A stretch of DNA of 57,581 nt, taken from the IMG/VR virus record IMGVR_UViG_3300013094_000056, positions 1-57,581 of that record. One strand, written 5' to 3'. This document shows, one piece after another, positions 30,519 to 39,589 of this stretch; positions within the stretch are counted from its first letter, which is position 1, and each line of letters starts with the position of its first letter. The notes under the pieces were generated by a model. That model had not been told where the DNA came from. It saw only the letters and a program-made list of their open reading frames with translations, and ran no database searches. The DNA is from a virus. The position numbers and the translations under genes are program-made.

Positions 30519-33287
30519 TCAACCTGTCGTGACAGCAACAACGTCCCATGCGGACGCTGTCGAATTGTAGATGCAGCCAACATATGACGTCTGGCCAACA
30601 ACGGTCGTCGTCGGAAGGGTAACACCCCTCGCCACATAAGTCACATTCCACGTCAGCGCGCGGGCAGTGCCGTTGTCCTGAATGCGGATGATCAGCTTCT
30701 GACCGTCAACCGGCGATCCGCTGGGAGCGGCGATGGTTGCTGCACTGGCGAGAGCCGTCACATCATACTGGTTTGTTGTACCAGCAGCCGGTGTGATGGT
30801 CGAGCCAGTCGTCGTCGTGACTGTGTAGGGCTGCAGAGCGCCGTTCAGTGTGACGGTGTTCAGGGCCGAAGTCGAACCCATGATGATCGCGCCCGCAGAG
30901 GTGATCTGCATCGCGTCATAGGCGTTGGTGCTGCCATTGACCACAAAGTGGATGTTGTTGGCAGTCCATGTGCCAATCGCCAGATCGCCGCCGTCAGTTT
31001 CAACGAAGCTGGCAGACGGGAGCGAGAAGGCGTTATTGGGGTAGCCCAGACCATTGGTGTATGTGTAGGAGCTGCTGTTGGTGCCGAATTCAGTGAACGC
31101 GCTATAGCCGTTGCTGGTGCTGACGTACGCAGCGTAGGACTGGGTGCCGTTGTTCGTGTTCTGAAGAACGACATTCGACCATTGCGTGTCAGCGCCGCTG
31201 AATGTGGCAACCTGACCAGTGGTCGAGTTGCTGTATGCGCCCGAGCCAACATTCAGTGTGCCGACTGTCGTGGTCGTGTTGGCGGTATAACTGGTCAATG
31301 CCAGAACACCACTGCTGAATGTCAGCGTCGACGAACCTGCGAGCGATCCAGAGCTGTTGTACTGGATTTGCGTCGTCGCGCCGCCGATGGCGATTGACGG
31401 ACCTGTGGGTCCTGTAGGTCCAGTGGGTCCGGTGGATCCGCTGTTGCCGGTCGGGCCAGTAGGCCCTGTGGGCCCAGTTGAACCCGTGGGGCCAACGCCT
31501 GTGGGTCCGGTAGGACCGGGCAGCGTTGAGGCTGCACCTGTGGCTCCAGTGGGGCCTGACGAGCCTTGAGGACCAGTGGGTCCAGTTGGGCCTGTTGGTC
31601 CGGTTGGCCCTGTCGGTCCATTCGAGCCGGTTGTGCCTGTTGGGCCTTGCGGTCCGCTTGCACCGTTCAGGTTGATCGTCCAGCTGGTAAAGGTGCCCGA
31701 GCCGACGACTGCAGTCACATTCACAACCAGCGTTGTGCCGCTGTAGCTGGTGACCAAGCCAGTCATGTAGTTGCTGCCTGAATTGGCAACAATCACCGGC
31801 TGAGCAACGGTGTAGCTGAGTCCGGCAGCAACCGTCATCGTCTGCGTGCCAGTGGCGATCGTCAGCGATGTGGTGCTTGTGGCAGAATACAGATTGCCCT
31901 GCTGACCTGTGGGGCCAGTGGGTCCGCCTGCGCCTGTTACGCCAGTCGGTCCGGTCGGGCCATTCGCGCCTGTGGGACCAGCAACCGACGATGCGGCACC
32001 GGTGGGGCCTGTTGGGCCTGTGCCACCAGTCGGTCCGGTCGGGCCGGTGGGGCCGGTCGGGCCGTTCGCTCCGGTCGGTCCAGTGGGGCCAGCGCCTGTC
32101 GGGCCGGTGGGTCCTGTCGGGCCAGAAACCGACGATGCGGCACCAGTTGGACCAGTCGGGCCAGTTGGGCCTGTGTTGCCCTGATTGCCGGTGGGACCAG
32201 TCGGCCCTGTCGGACCTGCGCCTGTCGGACCGGTCGGGCCAGTGGGGCCAGCAACCGACGATGCAGCGCCTGTTGCGCCTGTCGGACCAGTGGGGCCAGT
32301 GGGGCCTGTCGGACCAGCCACCGACGATGCAGCACCTGTCGGGCCGGTGGGACCAGTCGGACCTTGAGGTCCGCTTGCGCCATTCAGGTTGACTGTCCAG
32401 CTGCTGTAAGTGCCGGAACCGACAAAGTACGAGATGCTCGCAATCAGCACACCACTGACTGAATTGTAGCTGCTGACGACACCCTGCATGTATGCCGAAC
32501 CGCTGTTGGCGATCAGGATCGGCTGTGCAGGTGTGTAATTCAGCCCAGTGGCGACCGTAAGTGTCTGAGTGCCATAGTTGAGCGTCAGTGATGTTGTGCT
32601 GGTTGTCGCATAAAGCGATCCAGAAATACCAGTCGGCCCGGTGGGGCCAGCAGAACCAGCAGTGCCCGAATTGCCTTGAGGTCCGGTCGGTCCAGTGGGG
32701 CCAGTTGGCCCAGTCGGTCCGCTTTGCGGAGCAACCCAGCTCATCACACCAGCGGTGGTGGACGCCAGAAGATAGCCGTTGGTGGATGGGCCAGCAGGCG
32801 GCAGCTTATAGCTGACCGACGCCGAAGCTGTTGCGCTGCCCGCGATCGTTGTGCTCTGGCCATTCGATATCAGAGCGAGGCTGGTGCCCGAAGCTGCGCC
32901 GATTGAAGGGCTGGTGAACGATGGCGAAACCGTCAGAGCGACGACTGTGCCTGTGCCGCTGGTGGTGTAGCTTGTCGACCAAGCAGTGCCGTTCCAGTAG
33001 GTGATGCCTGCCGATGAAGGATTGGTGCCGCCGCCGCCCGACGAACTGATTGTGATTGTGCCTGCGGAATTGGTTATTGTGATGTTGCTGCCAGCCGTCA
33101 GCGTGTTCAGGCTGTAGCCGTTGCCATTGCCAATCAGCAGCTGACCATTGGCCGGCAGCGATGTGTTGCCTGTGCCGCCCTGAGAAGGGGGTGCAGGAAA
33201 GTCCACCTTGCCAGAGAACGCAGCTTCCCACTCTGCAGCGGTAGGGATGTACCCTGTCGGCCAGCCTGGATTGGTAGGGGTTGACAT
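30519..33287 (-). CDS. Second collagen-like tail fibre protein with two beta modules
   Basis: 922 aa. The N-terminal about 100 residues ([20 protein letters not shown], then FSGKVDF) form a fibre attachment domain with strands such as [13 protein letters not shown]. Collagen-type GPTGPTG blocks run from about 190 to 625, broken by two copies of an about 75-residue module (about 225-301 and 467-541, each ending in [12 protein letters not shown] or [12 protein letters not shown]). The rest (about 640-922) is beta-rich with aromatic clusters ([23 protein letters not shown]) and resembles a C-terminal knob. A modular, trimeric host-binding fibre; unusual position between terminase and portal. Confidence 0.85.
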   Translation of the reverse strand: MSTPTNPGWPTGYIPTAAEWEAAFSGKVDFPAPPSQGGTGNTSLPANGQLLIGNGNGYSLNTLTAGSNITITNSAGTITISSSGGGGTNPSSAGITYWNGTAWSTSYTTSGTGTVVALTVSPSFTSPSIGAASGTSLALISNGQSTTIAGSATASASVSYKLPPAGPSTNGYLLASTTAGVMSWVAPQSGPTGPTGPTGPTGPQGNSGTAGSAGPTGPTGISGSLYATTSTTSLTLNYGTQTLTVATGLNYTPAQPILIANSGSAYMQGVVSSYNSVSGVLIASISYFVGSGTYSSWTVNLNGASGPQGPTGPTGPTGAASSVAGPTGPTGPTGPTGATGAASSVAGPTGPTGPTGAGPTGPTGPTGNQGNTGPTGPTGPTGAASSVSGPTGPTGPTGAGPTGPTGANGPTGPTGPTGPTGGTGPTGPTGAASSVAGPTGANGPTGPTGVTGAGGPTGPTGQQGNLYSATSTTSLTIATGTQTMTVAAGLSYTVAQPVIVANSGSNYMTGLVTSYSGTTLVVNVTAVVGSGTFTSWTINLNGASGPQGPTGTTGSNGPTGPTGPTGPTGPTGPQGSSGPTGATGAASTLPGPTGPTGVGPTGSTGPTGPTGPTGNSGSTGPTGPTGPTGPSIAIGGATTQIQYNSSGSLAGSSTLTFSSGVLALTSYTANTTTTVGTLNVGSGAYSNSTTGQVATFSGADTQWSNVVLQNTNNGTQSYAAYVSTSNGYSAFTEFGTNSSSYTYTNGLGYPNNAFSLPSASFVETDGGDLAIGTWTANNIHFVVNGSTNAYDAMQITSAGAIIMGSTSALNTVTLNGALQPYTVTTTTGSTITPAAGTTNQYDVTALASAATIAAPSGSPVDGQKLIIRIQDNGTARALTWNVTYVARGVTLPTTTVVGQTSYVGCIYNSTASAWDVVAVTTG

Positions 33288-33315
33288 GTTACTGTTTTAT
33301 CCCGTTCGGAATGGT

Positions 33316-34605
33316 TCAGAAGCCGTGGCTTGAGCCTAGGGCCAAGGAAAGTGCATAAACGTAAACGTCAAGCAGATCGTCGGCGCGTCTAGCAGCGTCT
33401 TTGTCGCCAATGCGGAAACTTGTGACCTGCGAACTAAGATGGTTGCGGGTCAAGCCCTTATAGTTCACAGTCTTGTTGAAGGCGTAATCTGATATTTTGC
33501 ACAGGCCTTGATGGTGATGCGAGGAGACTGCGATTGCGCGTTCATCTTTGCCCAAGGCAGTGAAGCCGGAGTCAATCGGCAGAAGCGGCCAGCCCTTGCG
33601 AGTGCCATGCTGAAGCAAGACAGTGCCGCTGGCCTTGTCTTCAACCCAAATGCCTCTGACACCTTCACGAGCGCCGACTTGCTTTGACAGCTCAGTGATT
33701 CGCGGAAGAACGACATTCGGTATCCAGCTGTTCAAAAGGTCAGCCTCAATCTGGACAATCTCCCAGTCGAGGATGATCAGCGGAATCCCTGCGTATTGAT
33801 TTCGTGCAACGTAGATGATGGCGGTGCCATCGTTCGCGCTGCCAGTCTTGACTGCCGAATCGATGACCGCAAACACGCGATCGCAATTCGTCGGATACGG
33901 AACCGGCAAGCCATTCGCATCCAGCATCTTTTCCATGCTGAAGAAAGCAACACCAGACCAGTCAACGAATTCGGCAAGAATTTCCTGCCTGAAGACGTCT
34001 GGGTGCATCCGCAACCGTTCAGCTTCAATCCACGCCCGGTCAACCAGAGGGTTTGACCAGCTTGGCGCATGAAACATCTTGAAACCCATTTCAGGGTCAT
34101 TGCAGACACGCCAAAAAAAGTTCTCGGTGTCAACGCCATTCGGCGTCGAATAAACCCAGACCTCTGCATTCGGCTTTGTGGCCATTGTCGGAACAATGCT
34201 CTTGCTCCAAATATCGAGCATCTGCGTGTTCTTGGTGAACGCGCCTTCATCGATAAGGATCAAGTCATACTCACGACCGCGACCAGCCAGCTCATTATCA
34301 ATCAGCGACCAGAAGTCAATCTTGCCACCAGTCGAGGTCTTGAGCATCCCTTCGCCTCGGTTTGAAGTCAGAAGGATATCGCGAAGAATGTATTTGATCT
34401 CGTCGTATGGCTCTGTCAGCTGTTTATATGTCGGAGCGAAAATGCCGACCTTCAAGCCTTTGGCTGCAGCATCGCACGCCAGAGTTACGATCTTCTTTGT
34501 CTTGCCGAAACGCCGACCACAGCAAACGCCATTGCGCTTGGACCGTGATCGGTACATATCTGCCTGACCTTCGTGAAAGGTTGGCAGCTCGATGGTGATT
34601 GTCAT
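33316..34605 (-). CDS. terL: Terminase large subunit
   Basis: 429 aa. ATPase: Walker A CCGRRFGKT (28-36), adenine-motif region around FAPTYKQL, Walker B LILIDEGA (115-122), motif III VYSTPNG (150-156). Nuclease: acidic residues near FAVIDSAVKTG (about 243-254), DKASG (about 329) and RRADDLLDVYVYAL near the C-terminus. It pumps DNA into the procapsid through the portal and cuts concatemers. Overlaps the small subunit's stop by one base (TGATG). Packaging strategy cannot be read from the sequence. Confidence 0.93.
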   Translation of the reverse strand: MTITIELPTFHEGQADMYRSRSKRNGVCCGRRFGKTKKIVTLACDAAAKGLKVGIFAPTYKQLTEPYDEIKYILRDILLTSNRGEGMLKTSTGGKIDFWSLIDNELAGRGREYDLILIDEGAFTKNTQMLDIWSKSIVPTMATKPNAEVWVYSTPNGVDTENFFWRVCNDPEMGFKMFHAPSWSNPLVDRAWIEAERLRMHPDVFRQEILAEFVDWSGVAFFSMEKMLDANGLPVPYPTNCDRVFAVIDSAVKTGSANDGTAIIYVARNQYAGIPLIILDWEIVQIEADLLNSWIPNVVLPRITELSKQVGAREGVRGIWVEDKASGTVLLQHGTRKGWPLLPIDSGFTALGKDERAIAVSSHHHQGLCKISDYAFNKTVNYKGLTRNHLSSQVTSFRIGDKDAARRADDLLDVYVYALSLALGSSHGF

Positions 34606-35111
34606 CAGCTTGGCAGACCGCCAGTGATTTTAATTTCCTTGCTGCCCTCGCCATCGTCCTCGCGCGCCTTCTTAAAGCCAGCACGAGTGTGGAGCCAGAA
34701 TTCAGCTGCCTTCTGATCGCCCTCGAGTGCCCGGCGAACAACGCCTCTGGCAATCTTTGCATTGACGATTGCAACTGTGCGGTCGATCTCAGGGCGAAAG
34801 TGCTTCTGCAATGTGTCTTCGCTGATGCCCAAAAGGTCTGCGATCAGCTTGTGTGATGTGCCCACCAAGAGCAAGTCACAAACGCGGCTACGCATTTCAT
34901 CAGTGGCGACGAATGGTGGCACTCCGAATGAACCCTTTGGTGCACCTTGCCTGGTCGTTCGCGGTTGCAGCTTTTTCGTCAGAGAAGGGTCTCGGTTCTT
35001 TATGCGCTCCGCTCTTGTTTCGCGCGCGCTATTTGAACCGGCTATGGCCTTGGCTTTTTTTGCTTTCGGAGCAGCCTTGGCCTTGGCTTTGGGTTTCGGA
35101 TCATCATTCAT
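34605..35111 (-). CDS. terS: Terminase small subunit
   Basis: 168 aa. N-terminus very Lys/Ala-rich (about 5-25), then a helix-turn-helix at about 68-110 (MRSRVCDLLLVGTSHKLIAD then LGISEDTLQKHF), which is the DNA-binding part of phage small terminases. A coiled-coil region (about 112-140) likely mediates the oligomer, and GGLPS ends the protein. It binds the packaging site and recruits the large subunit, whose gene follows directly. Confidence 0.85.
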   Translation of the reverse strand: MNDDPKPKAKAKAAPKAKKAKAIAGSNSARETRAERIKNRDPSLTKKLQPRTTRQGAPKGSFGVPPFVATDEMRSRVCDLLLVGTSHKLIADLLGISEDTLQKHFRPEIDRTVAIVNAKIARGVVRRALEGDQKAAEFWLHTRAGFKKAREDDGEGSKEIKITGGLPS

Positions 35112-35191
35112 TTGGGCGAGCTTTTGAATGCCCCAGAAATCTCTTTCTGAAGGTTGGTTGGCAGGGCGAGCTGGCTGATGCCATCGACCAA
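35108..35191 (-). CDS. Possible 27-aa leader peptide coupled to terminase small subunit
   Basis: Starts at TTG (35191) seven bases behind GAGG and just after an in-frame TAA; its TGA overlaps the terminase small subunit ATG (ATGA). Product MVDGISQLALPTNLQKEISG plus seven residues. The reading is compact and looks protein-like (hydrophobic then polar, SGAFKSSPK at the end). It might be a real microprotein or a translational-coupling element. Weak evidence: a TTG start. Confidence 0.3.
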   Translation of the reverse strand: MVDGISQLALPTNLQKEISGAFKSSPK

Positions 35192-35240
35192 TTAACTACC
35201 TCAAGCGCCTGTCGCGCGGAACCCGAACTGGGACCGCGCA

Positions 35241-35747
35241 TTATCGCTCCAAAACCTGGAAAAGGAAAGGGGGTATTTTCACCTCCAGTGTTGAATCATC
35301 CAGCTGCAATATGCTCTCTGTTTTCGTCCTCCCTCTCACAGTAGCTCGCAGGCCATCAAATGCTCCGACCTTTATAAGGACTCGCGCGCCCGCTTCAGGG
35401 AATTTGATTTTCTTGACCTCAGCAGGAGCCAGCTCAGATATCTTGCGCAGATGGTCAAGCTGATTGCTGGAGAACGTTGCAAGGCTGCTCATAAACTTCA
35501 TCGGCGTGAAAGCCGGGCACTTTGAGTAGAGCCTTGCTTTTTCTGCAGCCTCAAGCTCAGAAACCAGAATGAACACGAATGTCGGCAGCAGGGGCATCTC
35601 AACAGGACGCTTGACAGTTTTGCGTGGCACCCTGATCTCGCGCACAACAATGGGAGTCCATGCCGAGAGATCAAGAAGTTTTAGAGCCAACGCAAGTGCG
35701 CCTGTTTTGCTGCCAGAGCATCTCAGAGCGATCCAATCCTTATCCAC
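35241..35747 (-). CDS. NusG-like transcription factor
   Basis: 168 aa from a GTG at 35747 with GGAGG five bases upstream; longer starts up to an ATG at 35789 lack a binding site. NGN-like N-terminal domain (DWIALRCSGSKTGALALALK; then VEMPLLPTFVFILV) and a C-terminal KOW-type segment (ARVLIKVGAFDGLRATVRGR). This matches NusG/RfaH-type factors that bind RNA polymerase and change pausing or termination. A 170-bp inverted repeat lies 44 bases upstream (35792-35961). Phage NusG-like genes are rare; a role in processive antitermination of the leftward operons is an inference. Confidence 0.78.
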   Translation of the reverse strand: MDKDWIALRCSGSKTGALALALKLLDLSAWTPIVVREIRVPRKTVKRPVEMPLLPTFVFILVSELEAAEKARLYSKCPAFTPMKFMSSLATFSSNQLDHLRKISELAPAEVKKIKFPEAGARVLIKVGAFDGLRATVRGRTKTESILQLDDSTLEVKIPPFLFQVLER

Positions 35748-35791
35748 CACAGCCTCCAAAAAATACGAACCCAAGCGACTGGAACCCATTA

Positions 35792-35961
35792 GGTTCCAAG
35801 TTCGGAAAAAATGCTCGTTTCAAGACTCCCCCTAGGTTTACTAATCTCTCTCTTTTCTTAACAGGACAGGGGTTAAGAGTAAGAAGAAAGAGAACCTAGA
35901 GGAACCGGGGGTCAAACACCGGGGGAGTCTTGAAACAAGCAAAATTTTCGAACTTGGAACC
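35792..35961. repeat. Large nested inverted repeat IR1 upstream of NusG-like gene
   Basis: Outer arms 35792-35832 and 35921-35961: GGTTCCAAGTTCG pairs with CGAACTTGGAACC (13 bp perfect), an A/T-rich 8-base segment follows, then GACTCCCCC with GGGGGAGTC in a 20-bp stretch with one mismatch. Inner arms: CTAGGTT near 35832 through TTAAC (35862) with GTTAA (35872) through AACCTAG (35899), with a short loop between. The sequence between IR1 and the nuclease gene at 36100 (35962-36099) has no gene I can support. IR1 shares GACTCCCCCGGTGTTT with IR2 when both are read in the direction of transcription. Confidence 0.9.
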
Positions 35962-36099
35962 ACCTAAGTCATTGTTTTTTGGTAAATGGGCTCCAGCGCA
36001 CCGCCCAAACACCCCTGTCTTAATTCCAAGGCCATTACATCAGTTTCAGAAACTTAGCAGCCAACCGTTTCCCCGGCCAACGACCATCGTCCACCGAAA

Positions 36100-36582
36100 T
36101 TACGAACCTGGCGATTCATCACCAAAAGACAGATTCTGGTTTGGCTTCAGTCCACGAGAAAAGATGAAATTAACTCCAAGAGTCAAAGCTATCGATCTAT
36201 GGCTCGAAATTAAGAACCCATCCCCATCATCAACCACTTTCTCAATGCAGACCGCACCGCTCAAAGAATAGTCGTCAATGTTCAGAAAGACCATGTCAGG
36301 CGTGTTGGAGATCGCCACCAGAAGGCCCACTGCGCAAAGATCATGGCGCATCGCCTTCATCTCTCGCTTCTGCTCTGCCCGAACTTTGTACCTGAGCAAT
36401 GAACCTTCCATCTTGCCGATCTTCAACTCGAGATGGACAACTTGGCCATATTCGCCTGTCGGAACCCAAACATCAGGCAATCCCAGAGTGCTGCCGAACG
36501 CAGGCTCAACCCAGCGAGATTCGCCGTTGGCCGCCAAGCGAACCCAGCTGCGCAGATCATTTTCGCTCTTGAATACATTCAC
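36100..36582 (-). CDS. PD-(D/E)XK nuclease-like protein
   Basis: 160 aa from a GTG at 36582 that overlaps the upstream TGA and follows GAGG. Central motif FGSTLGLPDVWVPTG then HLELKIG fits the PD-x(n)-ExK nuclease core (LPD ... ELK), and RYKVRAEQKREMKAM provides the following helix with Gln. The C-terminal half is beta-rich with NFIFSRG. VRR-NUC and Holliday-junction-resolvase-like proteins share this layout. It may process replication or recombination intermediates. IR1 lies directly downstream. Confidence 0.7.
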   Translation of the reverse strand: MNVFKSENDLRSWVRLAANGESRWVEPAFGSTLGLPDVWVPTGEYGQVVHLELKIGKMEGSLLRYKVRAEQKREMKAMRHDLCAVGLLVAISNTPDMVFLNIDDYSLSGAVCIEKVVDDGDGFLISSHRSIALTLGVNFIFSRGLKPNQNLSFGDESPGS

Positions 36583-36737
36583 ATCGCACCTCGACCTTCC
36601 ATGATGGCGATGCAGGCTTTGCACGTCACCTTATCTTTATTGTCAGTCGTTGTTGGCTGCTTTCCCGGCAGACTCGCAGTGCAATAGGCGACCGCCCTGT
36701 GGCCGAACTTGTCCTTTATCCACGCTCGTTTATGCAC
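36579..36737 (-). CDS. Small Cys-containing protein, unrecognised
   Basis: About 52 aa if it starts at the GTG at 36737, which overlaps the stop of the upstream gene; an ATG 11 codons earlier (36770) is possible. Contains HRAVAYC and KVTCKAC: three Cys in a C...C-x2-C layout that could bind zinc. Basic protein in a run of tiny genes between replication and terminase genes. Start uncertain, function unknown. Confidence 0.55.
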   Translation of the reverse strand: MHKRAWIKDKFGHRAVAYCTASLPGKQPTTTDNKDKVTCKACIAIMEGRGAM

Positions 36738-36957
36738 TGTCTTTGACTTTCTCAAATATGAACCCAACATGCTCGCTGTCCGTCTGCCCAAAGAGGCTGA
36801 GCAAGCGCCAGCCGTCTTCAAGCATAGCATCAAGCGCCTGAGGCAGGTGGGTAGGGTTGATCGTCAATCCGCGAGCATAGGCATAGTGTTTGCCCTTTTT
36901 CAGCCGCGCAAAGCGATAGTCAGGAACCTCTTGCAGCTCCGCCAATTTCTCTGCCAT
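36730..36957 (-). CDS. Small protein, unrecognised (75 aa)
   Basis: 75 aa from an ATG at 36957 overlapping the upstream TGA (TGATG) with GAGG ahead of it. Alpha/beta protein: MAEKLAELQEVPDYRFAR, then ALDAMLEDGWRLLSLFGQ and a strand (HVGFIFEKV). The 'ML..GWRLLS' piece resembles small phage DUF1737-like proteins, but I cannot place it. Part of the small-gene cluster 36579-37386. Confidence 0.62.
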   Translation of the reverse strand: MAEKLAELQEVPDYRFARLKKGKHYAYARGLTINPTHLPQALDAMLEDGWRLLSLFGQTDSEHVGFIFEKVKDSA

Positions 36958-37142
36958 CACCACCACCTCATCTTAAAATAGCTGCACGTATCGCTCATCC
37001 CAACACGCGGCCTTATGCTCTTGACCTTGCCAGAGGTGCGATCCATAAAAGGCGTAGGCGGTGCAGCATAGCAGATGATTTCGTCTTGGTCTTTCTTTCC
37101 CCATTCGCAGTGAATGCAGAAATTCCTTTGTTCATCTGCCAT
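36957..37142 (-). CDS. Small Cys-rich protein, probable zinc ribbon (61 aa)
   Basis: 61 aa from an ATG at 37142 with GGGAG seven bases upstream. CIHC near the N-terminus, then IICY and DTCSYF give four Cys that could form one zinc site, with KVKSIRPRVG between. Small proteins like this often bind nucleic acid or host RNA polymerase. No family recognised. Confidence 0.62.
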   Translation of the reverse strand: MADEQRNFCIHCEWGKKDQDEIICYAAPPTPFMDRTSGKVKSIRPRVGMSDTCSYFKMRWW

Positions 37143-37144
37143 CG

Positions 37145-37264
37145 TCAATCTCCCATCACCGTCGCGACCGCAAAAACCAATGCATATGCGGCCATTGATA
37201 CAACTGCAAATGCGCAAAACAGAACGCCAAGCACCAAGAAAAGTGCATCCAAGATTTTTCTCAC
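37145..37264 (-). CDS. Tiny membrane protein (39 aa)
   Basis: GTG at 37264, eight bases behind GGAGG; TGA at 37145-37147, just before the next gene's start. Product begins MRKILDALFLVLGVLFCAFA, continues hydrophobic through about residue 34, and ends VMGD. Basic start and one long hydrophobic helix: an inner-membrane peptide. Function unknown; it lies between a 34-aa membrane peptide and a Cys-rich protein. Confidence 0.6.
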   Translation of the reverse strand: MRKILDALFLVLGVLFCAFAVVSMAAYALVFAVATVMGD

Positions 37265-37281
37265 TTAGCGATCCTCCAAAG

Positions 37282-37386
37282 TCAGTCGATCATCAGCGTT
37301 GCGATGCAAAGCACCGTCGACGCCACAAGCGCACTCATGAAAATGGTGTAAAGTGTGATGAAAATCCAATCAGGCAACCTCTTCAT
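37282..37386 (-). CDS. Tiny membrane protein (34 aa)
   Basis: ATG at 37386 behind GGAGATGTGAA, the same leader sequence used by several rightward early genes; TGA at 37282-37284. Product MKRLPDWIFITLYTIFMSAL then VASTVLCIATLMID: positively charged start and one transmembrane helix. Follows the primase-helicase gene. Function unknown. Confidence 0.6.
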   Translation of the reverse strand: MKRLPDWIFITLYTIFMSALVASTVLCIATLMID

Positions 37387-37387
37387 T

Positions 37388-39589
37388 TCACATCTCCACA
37401 TTCATGATGTCTGAACACTTGACCAAGAATTCCTTGACGCGTGCGGTTGGGTCTTCGTCGCGCTGAACAAGGTCCAGCAGCTCATTGTTGATTACTGCAT
37501 ATTGCAATCGGCCACCGACCTTCAGCCGCTTGTTGAAGACAGTCAGCCCAACGTCACACATCGACCGGCGCAGCTCATAGTCCGAATCATAAACCCGGCC
37601 TTGAACACCCTGCCTGATGAATCCGACAACGTCCTTGATCAGAACGCCCGCTGGCTTGCCCATCTCTTTCAGCGTCTCAGCGATGGCGGCTGCCTCGCCC
37701 TGAGCTTCGGACCGGCTGCCCTCAATCATCTCACGCTTGCGGTCTGTCATCGGAGCACGCTCGCTCTGGGTGACGTAGTCTTCAAAGTTCTCTGCCCAAT
37801 ACTTGATGATGCTCAAGCCACCACCATTGATCCACCGGCGCAGCTCATCGAACTTGTTCTTCGGCCATGGCACTTCTGTCACTTCTGGATAGAACCAGCG
37901 CCGATCATCATTTTCCATCTTCAGCGCACGCATGGAATTGGACGATGCGAGCACATGGCACCAGTTTTCGATTTCGTACTGGCGCATGTATTTGCGATTG
38001 ACCGAAATATCACGATCTGTGATCACTGACTTCAGTGCGTGATAGGCTTTCCATGATGATCCTGAATAGATCTCGTTGACGATGGCCAGTCGCTTGTTGG
38101 CGATCCAGTCATTGAAGGTGCTCGTGATGTCGTTCTCGCTAGGATAACTGACATTCTGAACGCCTACCAGCGGCCCAAGCACGCTCGCCCCCAGCGTTGT
38201 CTTTCCGACGCCTTGACGTTCGCTGATCAGCAACATGCCATAGCTCATACGCACATCAGGACGCGCAATCAACGTTGCGCACCAGCGCAAAGCCTCTTTG
38301 CGTTCGCTATCGTTCACGAAAAGGTATTCCATGAAGTCCAGGAATGGCTTCGGGTTGCCTACCTTTGGGGTGATCGTCGAAGGCACATGAAGGTTGATCG
38401 CTGAGGAGCCTCTGAACGTCACCAGAAGCCCTTCATGGTCGGGTCGGTAGCAGATGCGTGCCGATCGTCCCTGATAGGCTTTCACGATCAAACGGCATGT
38501 GTCGCTGACATGGCTGAAGCTGGCCAGCATTTTGTTCAGCACCGCTTCACTGCGCATGATCTCTGGCATTTCGGTGCAAACGAAGATGTCTGCCTCTTCG
38601 ATATATGCCCACATGCCTTTGAATGATTCACGCAGGATGAAGCTCGGACGACCGCCGTTCGGCCCCACAAAGGTGTCGGTTGCCCATGTTGCAGGGTGCA
38701 GACAGTCCCTGAAGCTCGGTCCGGTGTAGATCGGTTCAGCGCCGCCTGCTTTGCCGAACATCTCATCAGGAAATTTGTCAGCCAAGTCGAAGCTCGCTGG
38801 GAACTCGTCTGTGAACTGGATGGTGAAGGTCGGCATCCGCAGCTGCTGGCTGATTCCTGGCACGGCTGCCCGGCCTGGATCGTCGTTGTCTGCTACGATG
38901 TAGGCGCGTTTGATGCCTGCTTTCTTCAGCACGGCCCAATCCGTGCGATATGGGCTCAGTGCTCCACCGATCCATCCCACGTGCCCTGCGCCGCCCATCT
39001 CACGACCCCAAGGGTGATCAGCCAGCGCCTTGCGAGCTTCGGCTGTCTTGCCCTCGACCATCCATTGCACATAGGCAGCCGCCTTTGCGCCTTCATGGAT
39101 GAACACTGTGGTGTGATCCTTCAGTGTTTCCACCCCGAACAACGGCAATGGGCCGTCTGGCTCGCAATAGCGCCATTGGTCGTCGTCCCAATAGGTCAGC
39201 GGCACGTACGCCTTGCCACCATCTTTTTCCATCCGCACCTGGACCATGACAATCAGGCCAGCTTCATTGCGGAACTCAAAGATGTCTTTGCGCTCTGCGT
39301 TCTTGATCATCGGGGGCGGATTGATGATTGACGTCAGCAGCTTAATTTCAGGCCATTCAACGCTGGCCACCGCTGCCGCAATGTTCTGGCGTTCAAGGTC
39401 GGTCGGCGCGTGCTCAAGGGTCGAGCAATCGATCTCGCCACTCTTGCTGAATTTGATGACGGCGACATCACGCCAATATTTGCCCTGCGAATGGCGGACG
39501 ACCGCTGTCTTCAGCGAGCGAGGTTCAGCACCGACCCGGTTCAGGTAATCCCTGATCGATGGAACGTCTGTCAGCTCTTTCAGTTTCAT
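37388..39589 (-). CDS. Primase-helicase (TOPRIM-like plus SF3-type helicase)
   Basis: 733 aa. The N-terminal half has a TOPRIM-like core: VFIHEGAKAAAY (about 162-173) and AYIVADNDDPGR (about 229-240). The C-terminal half is a helicase of the DUF5906/SF3 type: Walker A ERQGVGKTT (457-465), Walker B LAIVNEI (501-507), sensor LASSNS (547-552) and the arginine-containing DDRRWF (561-566). It would prime and unwind DNA at the phage fork, working with the DnaE-like polymerase (overlapping by ATGA). A single protein for both jobs is common in phages. Confidence 0.88.
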   Translation of the reverse strand: MKLKELTDVPSIRDYLNRVGAEPRSLKTAVVRHSQGKYWRDVAVIKFSKSGEIDCSTLEHAPTDLERQNIAAAVASVEWPEIKLLTSIINPPPMIKNAERKDIFEFRNEAGLIVMVQVRMEKDGGKAYVPLTYWDDDQWRYCEPDGPLPLFGVETLKDHTTVFIHEGAKAAAYVQWMVEGKTAEARKALADHPWGREMGGAGHVGWIGGALSPYRTDWAVLKKAGIKRAYIVADNDDPGRAAVPGISQQLRMPTFTIQFTDEFPASFDLADKFPDEMFGKAGGAEPIYTGPSFRDCLHPATWATDTFVGPNGGRPSFILRESFKGMWAYIEEADIFVCTEMPEIMRSEAVLNKMLASFSHVSDTCRLIVKAYQGRSARICYRPDHEGLLVTFRGSSAINLHVPSTITPKVGNPKPFLDFMEYLFVNDSERKEALRWCATLIARPDVRMSYGMLLISERQGVGKTTLGASVLGPLVGVQNVSYPSENDITSTFNDWIANKRLAIVNEIYSGSSWKAYHALKSVITDRDISVNRKYMRQYEIENWCHVLASSNSMRALKMENDDRRWFYPEVTEVPWPKNKFDELRRWINGGGLSIIKYWAENFEDYVTQSERAPMTDRKREMIEGSRSEAQGEAAAIAETLKEMGKPAGVLIKDVVGFIRQGVQGRVYDSDYELRRSMCDVGLTVFNKRLKVGGRLQYAVINNELLDLVQRDEDPTARVKEFLVKCSDIMNVEM

